This document shows positions 17,323 through 25,587 of a DNA stretch of 43,081 nt, piece by piece (position 1 is the first letter of the stretch; every line of letters starts with the position of its first letter). The position numbers and the translations under genes are program-made. The notes below the pieces were generated by a model that did no database searches, was not told where the DNA came from, and was given only the letters and a program-made list of their open reading frames with translations. The stretch covers positions 1-43,081 of the forward strand of contig NZ_JAKTNQ010000020.1 of the NCBI RefSeq assembly GCF_022760835.1, read 5' to 3'. The DNA is from Thermus altitudinis (GTDB lineage Bacteria > Deinococcota > Deinococci > Deinococcales > Thermaceae).

Positions 17323-19499
17323 ACCCAGCGCACCTCCTGCACGCTTCTCACGCCCCTTAGGGCCTGGGCCAGGGCTTCCCGTTCCCCATCCTGCACGATG
17401 AGGCGGAGGCGGATGCGGGCCATGGGGCCGAGAATCCGCGTCTCCGAGCCTAGGGCGCTTTTGCCGGCTTCGGCCACCACCTGCATCACGTCCCTCAGGA
17501 GGCCGGTGCGGTCCTGGGCCAGGACCTCGAGGGTGGCCACCTTGCCCCCCACCCCCTCCCAGTAGGCCCCGAGGACCCGGTCGGCCTCCGGTCCCTGGAG
17601 GATGCGGCGCAGGTTGGGGCAGTCCGCCCGGTGGACGGTGACCCCCCGGCCCCGGGTGACGAAGCCCAGGATGGCGTCCCCCTTCATGGGCTCGCAGCAG
17701 GAGGCCAGGCGGATGGGGGCCTGGAGGTCCTGCTCCAGGCGGATCCCCCATTCGTTCTTGGGGATGGCCTTGGGTTTTTCCGGTTTCAGGAGGGCCTTGG
17801 GGTAAAGCTTCTCCGCCACCTGTTTGGGGGTGATGCGGTTCAGGGCCAAGGCCAGGTAAAGCTCCTCGGGGGAGGGGGCGATGCCCAGCTTTTTGGCGGC
17901 CTCCTCCAGCTGGCTGTCGCTGGGCTTGGGGAGGCCGCGGCGCTTCAGGTAGCGCTCCAAGAGGTTCTGTCCCCGCTCCAAGGTTTCCTGGCGCTCCTGG
18001 GTGCGGAAGTATTGGCGGATCTTGCTCTTGGCGCTACGGGTCTTGGCGAACTCCAGCCAGTCCTTGGAGGGGTGGGCGCTTTTGCTGGTGAGGATCTCCA
18101 CGATCTCCCCGTTTTGTAGCTCGTAGGAGAGGGGAACGATCCGCCCGTTCACCTTGGCCCCCACCATGTGGTGGCCCACCTCGGTGTGGATGTGGTAGGC
18201 GAAGTCCACGGGGGTGGCCCCCTTGGGCAGGTTGATGATCCGCCCCTTGGGGGTGAAGACGAAGACCCTGCCCCCCAGGAGGTCCCGGGTTACCGCCTCC
18301 ACGAACTCCCGGGAACTGCTGAACTCCTGCTGCCACTCCTGGATGCTTTTCAGCCAGGAAACCCGCCTCTTCAGCTCCTCGGGATCGGTGAGGCCTTCCT
18401 TGTAGAGCCAGTGGGCGGCGATCCCGTACTCGGCCACGCGGTGCATCTTTTGGGTGCGGATCTGCACCTCCAAGGGGAGCCCCTCCAGGGCGATAACCGT
18501 GGTGTGAAGGGACTGGTAGCCGTTGGGCTTGGGCACGGCGATGTAGTCCTTAACCCGTCCCGGGATGGGCTGCCAAAGGGCGTGGACCAGGCCCAGGACG
18601 TGGTAGCAGACCTGCTTTTCCCTTAAGGCCCTACCCTCCTCCGTGGGGGCGGGCTTGGGGTCCAGGATCACCCGCACCGCCAGGAGGTCGTAGATCTGCT
18701 CCAGGGCCTTCCCCTCCCGCTCCATCTTCTTCCAGATGGAGTAGAGGTGCTTGGGCCGGCCCGTGACCTCAAAGCCTTGCAGCTGGGCCTGGAGGAGCTC
18801 GTCCTTGCGCAAGGTTTCCTCCAGGGCGGCCATGGCCTTCTGGACGATGCGCTCCCGGGCCTCCTGGGTTTCCTGGATGCGGGAGAGAAGGGCGTGGTAG
18901 GCCTCGGGGTGGAGGTAGCGGAAGGAGAGGTCCTCCAGCTCCCATTTCAGCTGCCCCATCCCCAGGCGGTGGGCCAGGGGGGCGTAGATCTCCAAGGTTT
19001 CCTGGGCGATGCGCCTTTGCTTCTCGGGGGGCATGTGCTCCAGGGTGCGTAGGTTGTGGAGGCGGTCCGCCAGCTTCACGATGATGATGCGCACGTCCTC
19101 CGCCATGGCGATGAACATCTGGCGGAGGTCCTCGGCCCGTTTCTCCTCCCCCTCGAGGTTGGCCAGCTTGTAGAGCTTGCTGACCTTGGTCTCCCCCTCC
19201 ACCAGCTTGCGCACCCCGGGGCCAAAGCGCCTTTCCAGCTCCTCGGGGGCCACCCCGCAGTCCTCCAGGGTGTCGTGGAGGAGGCCTGCGGCCACGGTGT
19301 CCGCATCCATGCGCAAGGAGGCCAGGATCTCCGCCACCGCCACCGGGTGGGTGATGTAGGGCTCCCCGCTCTTTCGCAGCTGGCCCCGGTGGGCCTCCTC
19401 GGCGAAGAGGTAGGCCTCCCGCACCTTTTCCCGTTCCCCCGCTGGGAGGTAGTCTAGAAGTGGTTCAAGCCTTTCCCAAAGGGCCGAAGCGGTTACCAC
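17319..19499 (-). CDS. rel: Bifunctional (p)ppGpp synthetase/hydrolase (Rel/SpoT)
   Basis: The 726-residue alarmone enzyme has an HD hydrolase domain (about 25-170; HDTLEDC at 75-81, RLHNLRTLEHM), a synthetase domain (about 230-370; GRPKHLYSIWKKM, YQSLHTTV, RVAEYGIAAHW), a TGS domain (about 410-475; VFVFTPKGRIINLPKGATPVDFA), a Cys-containing linker (ASCCEPMKGD with HRADCPNL) and a C-terminal ACT domain. Motifs for both hydrolysis and synthesis appear intact, fitting the sole Rel of this lineage. It is the last gene after mscS and a coiled-coil gene, 20 nt from the latter. The start GTG 19499 has only a weak ribosome site. Confidence 0.95.
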   Translation of the reverse strand: MVTASALWERLEPLLDYLPAGEREKVREAYLFAEEAHRGQLRKSGEPYITHPVAVAEILASLRMDADTVAAGLLHDTLEDCGVAPEELERRFGPGVRKLVEGETKVSKLYKLANLEGEEKRAEDLRQMFIAMAEDVRIIIVKLADRLHNLRTLEHMPPEKQRRIAQETLEIYAPLAHRLGMGQLKWELEDLSFRYLHPEAYHALLSRIQETQEARERIVQKAMAALEETLRKDELLQAQLQGFEVTGRPKHLYSIWKKMEREGKALEQIYDLLAVRVILDPKPAPTEEGRALREKQVCYHVLGLVHALWQPIPGRVKDYIAVPKPNGYQSLHTTVIALEGLPLEVQIRTQKMHRVAEYGIAAHWLYKEGLTDPEELKRRVSWLKSIQEWQQEFSSSREFVEAVTRDLLGGRVFVFTPKGRIINLPKGATPVDFAYHIHTEVGHHMVGAKVNGRIVPLSYELQNGEIVEILTSKSAHPSKDWLEFAKTRSAKSKIRQYFRTQERQETLERGQNLLERYLKRRGLPKPSDSQLEEAAKKLGIAPSPEELYLALALNRITPKQVAEKLYPKALLKPEKPKAIPKNEWGIRLEQDLQAPIRLASCCEPMKGDAILGFVTRGRGVTVHRADCPNLRRILQGPEADRVLGAYWEGVGGKVATLEVLAQDRTGLLRDVMQVVAEAGKSALGSETRILGPMARIRLRLIVQDGEREALAQALRGVRSVQEVRWV

Positions 19500-19519
19500 T
19501 ATTCTTCAGTGTAGCACCC

Positions 19520-21829
19520 TCAGGAGGCGAGCTCCAGGAGGAAGGCGGAAAGGCTGGACCTTTCCAGCAAGGCCACCAGGGTGCGGCTTTTGCGCGGGGC
19601 CAGGACCAGGGCCTTCTCCCCCAGGAGGATGGCCGCAGGCCCCCGGGTCTGGCCCAGGCTTTTATCCAGCTGGTCCAGGGCCCGGACTAAGGCCTCCAGG
19701 GGTTCCCTGGGCAAGGGCAAGGCCTCCCCCAGGTAGCCCAGCACCTCCACCCCGGGAAGGCGCAAGGGGGAGAGGTCATCCTGGCCTTCGGCTGGGGATG
19801 CCTCCTTCCTTAGGGGGCTTGCCTGGGTGGGGGCCCGGCCTTGGTCAAAGACCCCCAGGAGGGCCTCCAGGTCCTCGCCCCTAATCTCCTGGAGCACAGC
19901 CTTGGCGGCTTCCCGCTCCCTTTCCAGCTCCCGGAGAAGGGCCTCCGCCTGGCCCAGGGTCTTCTCCACCTGGAGGAGGCCTTGGGGTCCTAGGCGGGGA
20001 AGCTTTTCCTGGGCGCTTTTCAGCACCGGAAGAAGAGCCTTCAGGCGGCGGCTGGTCTCGCTTTGGAAGCCTTCCACGCGGGCGTAGCTTTGGAAGAAGG
20101 CGGTGAGGCGGGTGGTGAGCTCCTCCCGCTTGGCCTCCATCCGCCGCTTTAAGGCCTCCAGGGCCCGGGTGATGGGGGTGGGGTCGGGGAGGGGTTTGCC
20201 CTTTTCCTCGGCGATGGCCCGCAAGACCCCCTCTCCTCCGAAGCCGCGGAAGCGTTCCGCCAGGGCCTGGAGGCGGCCCAGTTCCAAAAGGGCCTCCTGC
20301 CGGGCTTGGGCCTTGGCCTCCTCCAGCTTGGCCCTGAGGTCTTCCACATCGGGAAGGCCTCCCTGGGCCAAAAGCGCTTCCGCCTGGGCCACCTTCTCCC
20401 CCAGGCCCAGGGCCAGGGCCTGGGGTTTTAGAGCCTCCAGGGCCTTTTGTGCCTCCTCTAGCTTGGCCCTTAGGGCGGCCTCCTCCCCTTGGGCCTTGAG
20501 GAGCTCGGCGTACCGGGCCCGCACCTCGGGAAGCCTTTGGGGAAGGGCCTCCGGGGGGAGCGCCTGCAGTTCTTCCAGAAGCGGGAGGAAGGCCTCACCC
20601 TTCTCCTTTAGCTCCTCCACCAGGGCCTCTTTCTCCTGGAGGAGGCGCTTCTCCTCCTCCGCCTTGCGCCGAGCCTCCGCCTCCAGGCGCCTAAGCTCCC
20701 CCTCCAGGGGCAGGAGGTCGGGGTAGCCGCCCTCCTCCAGGGTTTCCTCCGCCAGCTGCAGGGCCCGTTGCAGGGGGAGCTTGGCCTCCTCGGGAAGGGA
20801 AAGGAGGCGCAGGGCCTCCTCCAGCTGGATCAGCCGGGCCCGCTTTTTCGCCCGCAGGTTTCTCTCGGCCTCCTGGAAGGCTTCCTCCAGGGCCTTTAGC
20901 TTCTCCCCCACGGGGGTGCCCGCATCCAATAGGGCCTGGACCTCGGCGAGGAGGGGGCTTACCGTGGCCCTTTCCACCAGGGGCGCATAACGGCTCAGGA
21001 GTTCCTCCAGCCTGCGCTTCTCCTCCTCCACCTCCAGGGCCAGGATCCGCTGGCTGGCCTCCTGGGATAGGGCCTCGAGGTCCACAATGAGCTCCCCTTC
21101 CAGCTGGGAGGCTTCCTCCACGGTGAGGAAAACGTCGGTGGGGTGGGAGGAAGGGGTTTCCGGGGGGGTCTCCTGGGTTTCAAAGACGATCTCCGGCAGG
21201 GTGGGGGCCTTGACGGCGCTGGACTCCAGGAACTTCCGCAGCTCCAGGGCCAGGCTCCGGGCCCGCTCCACCTCCGCCTGGGCCAGGATCCCCTCCCCCT
21301 GGGCCTGGCGAAGGGTTTCCACCAGGCTCTCCAGCCGCCGCACCTTGGGCCCTCCCAGATGGCGCACCCTTTCCAGGGCTTCCTCCAGGTGGGCCAGGTC
21401 CTGGGCCTGGCGCAGGAGGGCCTCCTCCCACCTCTCCTCCAGGGCCTCTAAGAGCTCCTCCCCCTCCGCCAAAAGCCCGGGGTCCGGGGCCTGGCGCAGG
21501 CGGTTGACCAAGGCCCGTAGCCGGGCCACCTCCGGCCAGTCCACGTAAAGCCCAAAGCGCTTCAAGCCCTGTTCCAGTTTGGCCAGCCTAGTCCCTTGGC
21601 CTTCTATCTGGGCCAGCACCCCCTCCACCAACCGCCTGGCCTCCTCCGGGCGCATACGGGCCTGGAGCTCGCGGTACACCAAGCCCTTCAAGAGGTGGGC
21701 CCCATCCGCCGGGGTGAGCTCGGAAGGCCGTTTGCCCAGGCGCTTTAGCCCCTCCGCCAACACTGTCTCGGCCCGGGCGCCCAGGTGGGGATGGATGGCC
21801 TTTAGGAGGGTTCCGTACACGTCCGCCAT
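19520..21829 (-). CDS. Large coiled-coil protein of unknown function (769 aa)
   Basis: The 769-residue protein lacks a signal peptide and membrane segments. Residues about 1-75 look globular (MADVYGTLLKAIHPHLGARA). From about 75 to 660 it is an almost continuous charged Ala/Leu/Glu/Arg helix with heptad spacing, interrupted near residues 210-240 by a Pro/Thr/Ser-rich linker (ETQETPPETPSSHPTD). A compact C-terminal region of about 85 residues has LPGVEVLGYLGEALPLP and GPAAILLGEKALVLAPRKSR, which could be a small alpha/beta domain. No family is recognised; SMC-like ATPase motifs are absent. It starts 2 nt after the mscS stop and ends 20 nt before rel, so the three form an operon. Confidence 0.85.
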   Translation of the reverse strand: MADVYGTLLKAIHPHLGARAETVLAEGLKRLGKRPSELTPADGAHLLKGLVYRELQARMRPEEARRLVEGVLAQIEGQGTRLAKLEQGLKRFGLYVDWPEVARLRALVNRLRQAPDPGLLAEGEELLEALEERWEEALLRQAQDLAHLEEALERVRHLGGPKVRRLESLVETLRQAQGEGILAQAEVERARSLALELRKFLESSAVKAPTLPEIVFETQETPPETPSSHPTDVFLTVEEASQLEGELIVDLEALSQEASQRILALEVEEEKRRLEELLSRYAPLVERATVSPLLAEVQALLDAGTPVGEKLKALEEAFQEAERNLRAKKRARLIQLEEALRLLSLPEEAKLPLQRALQLAEETLEEGGYPDLLPLEGELRRLEAEARRKAEEEKRLLQEKEALVEELKEKGEAFLPLLEELQALPPEALPQRLPEVRARYAELLKAQGEEAALRAKLEEAQKALEALKPQALALGLGEKVAQAEALLAQGGLPDVEDLRAKLEEAKAQARQEALLELGRLQALAERFRGFGGEGVLRAIAEEKGKPLPDPTPITRALEALKRRMEAKREELTTRLTAFFQSYARVEGFQSETSRRLKALLPVLKSAQEKLPRLGPQGLLQVEKTLGQAEALLRELEREREAAKAVLQEIRGEDLEALLGVFDQGRAPTQASPLRKEASPAEGQDDLSPLRLPGVEVLGYLGEALPLPREPLEALVRALDQLDKSLGQTRGPAAILLGEKALVLAPRKSRTLVALLERSSLSAFLLELAS

Positions 21830-21831
21830 CC

Positions 21832-22887
21832 TTACGCTCCCTTCTCCAGCCTAAGGGGTTCGCCGAAGTAGAGCTTCTGGTGGGGGTAGGGGATCTCTAT
21901 GCCCTCCCGGTCCAGGCGGTTTTTGATGCGGCGGCGGAACTCCCGGGCCACGGCCCACTGCTCCGCGGGCTTGGTGCTAAAGAGGACCCGGATGACCACG
22001 GCGCTTTGGTCCAGGTTCTGCACCCCCAGGACCTCAGGGGGCTCGGTGAAACGGTCCTGCCACTCTGGGTCTTGGTGGAAGCGGACCACCTCGTCCCGGA
22101 AGACCTCCAGAACCCGGTCCAGATCCTCCTTGTAGGCTACGCCCACGTCCACCACCGCCCGGCTCCACTCCTGGGTGAGGACCGTCACCTGGCGCACCTC
22201 GGAGTTGGGGATGAAGTGGACCCGGCCCTCCAGGTCGCGGAGCACGGTGATCCGCAGGTTAAAGCGCTCCACCCGTCCTCCTAGCCCGCCGATCTGGACG
22301 ATGTCCCCCACCCCATACTGATCCTCCAAGAGGATGAAAAACCCGTTAATAAAGTCCCGGACCAGGTTCTGGGCGGCGAAGCTCACCGCTAGGCCCACCA
22401 CCCCGGCCCCCGCCAGGAGGGCGGTGACGTTGAAGCCCAGGTTGGAAAGCAGGAAGAGCCCCCCCAGGACCAGGACGGTGATCCTAAGCACCGACTCCGC
22501 CACCACCCTCAGGGTTTTGCGCCGCACCGTTTCCCGGGTCAGCTCCCCTTCGGCCTCAGGAAGCTGGGCCAGAAGGAGGGGGATGAGCCGGTAGGCGGCA
22601 AAGGTGAGGCCCGCCACCGCCAAAATGGCCAAGCCCCGGCTTCCCAGCCACCCCACCAGGGCCTTCCCCCAAGAAGCCAAGGGCTCTAAGGGCCAGGAAA
22701 GGGTATGGGCCAGGTAGCTTAGGGCCAGCAGGACCACCACCCCCCACCAAAGGAAACCCAGGGCCTGGAAGAAGCGGTCATCCCGCCCCGTGGGGGTTAG
22801 GCGCCCTAAGGCGTTTAAGGCCTTGGCCCCATAGCGGCCCAAAAGCCAGGCCAGGAGGAGGGCCAGGGCTAGGTGTAGGGCCACCAT
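21832..22887 (-). CDS. mscS: MscS family mechanosensitive ion channel
   Basis: The 351-residue protein has several N-terminal membrane segments (starting VALHLALALLLAWLL), the pore-lining helix region NVTALLAGAGVVGLAVSFAAQNLVRDF, and the cytoplasmic MscS beta domain (VGDIVQIGGLGGRVERFNLR, HFIPNSEV). It would open under membrane tension and release osmolytes. The start is ATG 22887: the frame continues upstream, but a TATACT box 6 nt before this ATG fits a leaderless start and the longer version would overlap hemQ. It is the first gene of the mscS/coiled-coil/rel operon, divergent from hemQ. Confidence 0.92.
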   Translation of the reverse strand: MVALHLALALLLAWLLGRYGAKALNALGRLTPTGRDDRFFQALGFLWWGVVVLLALSYLAHTLSWPLEPLASWGKALVGWLGSRGLAILAVAGLTFAAYRLIPLLLAQLPEAEGELTRETVRRKTLRVVAESVLRITVLVLGGLFLLSNLGFNVTALLAGAGVVGLAVSFAAQNLVRDFINGFFILLEDQYGVGDIVQIGGLGGRVERFNLRITVLRDLEGRVHFIPNSEVRQVTVLTQEWSRAVVDVGVAYKEDLDRVLEVFRDEVVRFHQDPEWQDRFTEPPEVLGVQNLDQSAVVIRVLFSTKPAEQWAVAREFRRRIKNRLDREGIEIPYPHQKLYFGEPLRLEKGA

Positions 22888-22893
22888 GTGGGG

Positions 22894-22914
22894 AGTATAT
22901 CCCAAGGGTATATT
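22894..22914. promoter_or_regulatory. Back-to-back leaderless promoters for mscS and hemQ
   Basis: On the minus strand TATACT (22899-22894) is exactly 6 nt before the mscS ATG. On the plus strand TATATT (22909-22914) is exactly 6 nt before the hemQ ATG at 22921. No Shine-Dalgarno sequence precedes either start. The symmetry in a 33-bp divergent gap implies two leaderless transcripts; no clear -35 elements are seen. Confidence 0.65.
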
Positions 22915-22920
22915 GGGGGC

Positions 22921-23673
22921 ATGGGAGGACACGTACCGGAGCCCACCTTTACCCTCGAGGGCTGGCATATCCTCCACGACTTCCGCCACCTGGACTACCC
23001 CGCCTGGTTCTCCGCCTCAGAGGAGGAGAGGCGGACCGCCTGGGCGGAGCTTTTAGGGATCCTGAAGGAGTGGGAGGCGGTGGAGGCGGAAGGGAAGGGG
23101 TCCTTTGGCGTGTACCAGGTGGTCACCCACAAGGCCGACCTCCTCTTCCTGAACCTCAGGGAGGATTTGGAGGCCCTTTTGCAGGTGGAGGCCAGGCTCA
23201 ACCGGAGCCTTTTCGCCCATTACCTAAGCCCCGCCTACGGGTTTTACTCGGTGGTGGAGCTGGGAAGCCAAACCGGCCCCCTGGACCCCGAGGCCCCTTA
23301 CGTCAAACCCCGGCTCACCCCCAGGGTGCCCAAGGAGGGGTATGTCTGCTTTTACCCCATGAACAAAAGGCGAGAGGGGCAGGACAACTGGTACCTGCTC
23401 CCCGCCAAGGAGCGGGCCGAGCTCATGAAGGCCCACGGGGAAACGGGGCGCAAGTACCAGGGGAAGGTCCTGCAGGTGATCAGCGGCAGCCAGGGCCTGG
23501 ACGACTGGGAATGGGGGGTGGACCTCTTCAGCCAAGACCCCATCCAGTTCAAGAAGATCGTGTACGAGATGCGCTTTGATGAGGTCTCCGCCCGCTTTGG
23601 GGAGTTTGGGCCCTTCTACGTGGGCCAGTACCTTTCCCCGGAGGCCCTGGCCCGGTTTTTAGGGGTGGAGTGA
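22921..23673 (+). CDS. hemQ: Coproheme decarboxylase HemQ (chlorite dismutase family)
   Basis: HemQ converts coproheme to heme b in the coproporphyrin-dependent pathway using peroxide. The 250-residue protein matches the structurally known T. thermophilus member: HVPEPTFTLEGWHILHDFR at the start, GVYQVVTHKADLLFLNLRED, the radical-forming tyrosine in VCFYPMNKRR, and the heme-ligand histidine in ELMKAHGETGRKY. Two ferredoxin-like halves are present as in the whole family. ATG 22921 is chosen over an in-frame start at 22888 because of the HB8-like N-terminus and the TATATT box 6 nt upstream. The stop overlaps the next gene (TGATG). Confidence 0.95.
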   Translation: MGGHVPEPTFTLEGWHILHDFRHLDYPAWFSASEEERRTAWAELLGILKEWEAVEAEGKGSFGVYQVVTHKADLLFLNLREDLEALLQVEARLNRSLFAHYLSPAYGFYSVVELGSQTGPLDPEAPYVKPRLTPRVPKEGYVCFYPMNKRREGQDNWYLLPAKERAELMKAHGETGRKYQGKVLQVISGSQGLDDWEWGVDLFSQDPIQFKKIVYEMRFDEVSARFGEFGPFYVGQYLSPEALARFLGVE

Positions 23674-24164
23674 TGCCGGTCCTCTGGTCCATGGGGCTTT
23701 TCCGGGTGTTGCCGGAGTTTCGCCGCCTGGAGGCCGAGGTGCAGGAGCACCTGAAGGAGGAGTTCGCGGAGCTTTTGCTCCGCTGGCAAGAACGGGAAGG
23801 GTTCCTGGCCGTCTACAGCCTGGTGGGCCTTTCCACTGAGGCCGATTTCCTCCTTTGGCAAGGGGCCTCCCATCCTAAGGCCCTCCAGGCCTTAAGGCGG
23901 GAGCTAAACCGCACCCGGCTCATGGGGTTTGTAGAGCCCGTGGCCCTTTACCTGGACCGAGGCGAAGGGGAGCCGGGGGACGGCTTTTTGGCCCTTTTCC
24001 CCTTTGGCCTGGAGGGAACCCCGCCCGCAGGGGTGAAGGTCTTCCAGGGGGAAAACCTCCTGGCCCTGGAGGGGTCCTTTGAGGCCCTTTTCCCCCGGGT
24101 CCTGCGGGAGGGCGGTTACCTGGCCGCCCGCCGCATCCCCAGGGAAGCCTTGGATGAGGTTTAG
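23673..24164 (+). CDS. HemQ-coupled protein resembling half of a chlorite dismutase-family subunit
   Basis: This 163-residue soluble protein has no confident family. It starts in the TGATG overlap with hemQ (GTG 23670 is also possible). Its pattern follows the N-terminal half of HemQ: a first strand GLFRVLPEFRRL (HemQ WHILHDFRHL), a long helix, then FLAVYSLVGLSTEADFLLW (HemQ FGVYQVVTHKADLLFL), a helix ALQALRRELNRTRLMGF (HemQ ALLQVEARLNRSLFAHY) and a final strand VEPVALYL (HemQ YSVVEL). The heme-ligand His region and the catalytic Tyr are absent. I infer a ferredoxin-like paralogue, perhaps a partner or regulator of HemQ. It ends 2 nt from the convergent ruvA. Confidence 0.8.
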   Translation: MPVLWSMGLFRVLPEFRRLEAEVQEHLKEEFAELLLRWQEREGFLAVYSLVGLSTEADFLLWQGASHPKALQALRRELNRTRLMGFVEPVALYLDRGEGEPGDGFLALFPFGLEGTPPAGVKVFQGENLLALEGSFEALFPRVLREGGYLAARRIPREALDEV

Positions 24165-24166
24165 GG

Positions 24167-24742
24167 CTAACGGAGCCGCTTCAGGGCCTCCTTGATGAGC
24201 TCCTGGGCCTGGGCCTGGGGCCTTTGCGCCAGGAGGTCCAGGACCACGCTCCGGGCCTGGCCCTCCTTGAACCCCAAGGCGGTGAGGGCCAGGATGGCCT
24301 CCTCCGCCCTTTGGCTTTCCACCTTCTCCCCGGTCTGGAGCTGGGGCGGCACCTTGCCCTTGAGTTCTAGGGCGATGCGCTCGGCAAGCCGCTTACCCAC
24401 CCCGCTGGCCGCGGTGAGGAGGCGCAGGTCCCCCTGGGCCAGGGCCTGGGCCAAAAGCCTGGGGGTGAGGGCGGAGAGGAGGGAGAGGGCCACCTTGGGC
24501 CCCACCCCGCTCACGGAAAGGAGAAGCTCAAAGAGGAGGAGGCTTTCCTCATCGGGGAAGCCATAGAGGAAAAGGCCCTCCTCCCGGGTTTGCAGGTGGG
24601 TGTGGACCGCCACCTCCTGGCCTTCCCTTAGGGTGTGGAGGAAGGTTTCGGGGGCCTGCACCCAAAACCCCACCCCCCCCACCAGGAGGAGGAAGCCCCC
24701 CTCCCCCTTTTGCACGACCGTGCCCTTCAGGTAGCGGATCAT
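24167..24742 (-). CDS. ruvA: Holliday junction branch migration protein RuvA
   Basis: The 191-residue RuvA binds four-way junctions and loads the RuvB motor. It begins MIRYLKGTVVQKGEGGFLLLVGGVGF (OB-fold domain I), continues with helix-hairpin-helix motifs in LSVSGVGPKVALSLLSAL and LLTAASGVGKRLAERIALELKGK (domain II, about 65-135), and ends in the RuvB-binding domain III (AEEAILALTALGFKEGQAR, about 145-191). It overlaps the upstream enoyl-CoA hydratase stop by 4 nt (ATGA), so the DNA-repair gene is translationally coupled to a catabolic gene. No ruvB or ruvC is in the window. Confidence 0.97.
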   Translation of the reverse strand: MIRYLKGTVVQKGEGGFLLLVGGVGFWVQAPETFLHTLREGQEVAVHTHLQTREEGLFLYGFPDEESLLLFELLLSVSGVGPKVALSLLSALTPRLLAQALAQGDLRLLTAASGVGKRLAERIALELKGKVPPQLQTGEKVESQRAEEAILALTALGFKEGQARSVVLDLLAQRPQAQAQELIKEALKRLR

Positions 24743-25503
24743 CGGCCGGAAAACCTAGGCGTTCGCTTTTCCCGGAAGGCCCTTACCCCTTCCTCGTGAT
24801 CCTGGGTGCGGCCCGCTTCCCCTTGGAGGATGGCCTCGAGGGCCAAGGCCTCCGTGAGGGAAAGCCGATAGGTTTCCAAAAGGAGCTTCTTGGTGAGGGC
24901 GTAGGCCCGGGTGGGCCCTTGGGAAAGCTCCTGGGCCAGGGCCAGGGCTTCCTCCATCAGCCTTTCCCCCGGCACCACCCGGTGCACCAGGCCCAGGGCC
25001 ATGGCCTCCTGGGCGGAAAGCCTGGGAGAGAGCAGGAGGAGTTCCTGGGCCTTGGCGAGGCCCACCATCCGGGGGAGGAGGAAGCTCATCCCCGAGTCCG
25101 GCACCAGGCCGATGCGCGCGAAGGCGGTGGTGAAGGTAGCCTCCTGGGAAGCCAGGCGCAGGTCCCCCCAGAGGGCCAGGCTCAGGCCCGCCCCCGCGGC
25201 CGGCCCGTTCACCGCCACCACCAGGGGTTTTTCCAGGCCGGCCATGGCCTCCACCACCCGGTTGTAGCGGCGGAGGTGGGCCTCGTAGTCGGGCTTGCCT
25301 TCCCCAAACTCCCCCAGGTCCTGCCCGGCGGAGAAGGCCCGCCCCGCGCCGGTGAGGAGGAGGGCCCGGATTCCGGGGTCCTCCTGGGCCTCCTTTAGGG
25401 CCTGGTGGAGTTCGTCTAGCAGGGCACCGGTGAGGGCGTTCAGCTTTTCCGGCCGGTTCAGGGTGAGGAGGAGGACGTTCTCCCGTTTTTCCTTCAGGAC
25501 CAT
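24739..25503 (-). CDS. paaG: Enoyl-CoA hydratase/isomerase family protein
   Basis: The 254-residue crotonase-fold enzyme has the oxyanion-hole sequences LTGAGRAFSAGQDLGEF and NGPAAGAGLSLALWGDLRLAS, followed by FARIGLVPDSGMSFLLPRMVG. A homologue from T. thermophilus HB8 is named PaaG, the ring epoxyphenylacetyl-CoA isomerase of phenylacetate degradation; an Asp in the PDSG motif is typical of that group. No other paa genes are near, so a general enoyl-CoA hydratase or isomerase role is equally possible and the symbol is provisional. TACAAT (25515-25510, minus) lies 6 nt before the ATG at 25503, indicating a leaderless mRNA. ruvA follows with a 4-nt overlap. Confidence 0.88.
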   Translation of the reverse strand: MVLKEKRENVLLLTLNRPEKLNALTGALLDELHQALKEAQEDPGIRALLLTGAGRAFSAGQDLGEFGEGKPDYEAHLRRYNRVVEAMAGLEKPLVVAVNGPAAGAGLSLALWGDLRLASQEATFTTAFARIGLVPDSGMSFLLPRMVGLAKAQELLLLSPRLSAQEAMALGLVHRVVPGERLMEEALALAQELSQGPTRAYALTKKLLLETYRLSLTEALALEAILQGEAGRTQDHEEGVRAFREKRTPRFSGR

Positions 25504-25509
25504 GGCCCC

Positions 25510-25576
25510 ATTGTAGCGGTCCCGGGACGCCTACACCGGCTTTTGGTGTAGCGTAGAGAGGGGCGTAAGCCCCCTC
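25510..25576. promoter_or_regulatory. Divergent control region with two inverted repeats (enoyl-CoA hydratase / odhA)
   Basis: The 84-bp divergent gap holds TACAAT on the minus strand (25515-25510), 6 nt before the hydratase start. It also holds a perfect 7-bp inverted repeat, CTACACC (25531-25537) and GGTGTAG (25545-25551), with a 7-nt spacer (operator-like). Just before the odhA ribosome site is a GC hairpin, GAGGGGC (25558-25564), loop GTAA, then GCCCCCTC (25569-25576). The ribosome site AGGAGGT (25578-25584) follows that hairpin at once. Confidence 0.5.
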
Positions 25577-25587
25577 TAGGAGGTAGG

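Noticed and set aside
16885-17751. 288-codon minus-strand frame across yjbQ and the end of rel
   Set aside because: Gly/Pro-rich nonsense antisense to yjbQ and out of frame with rel.
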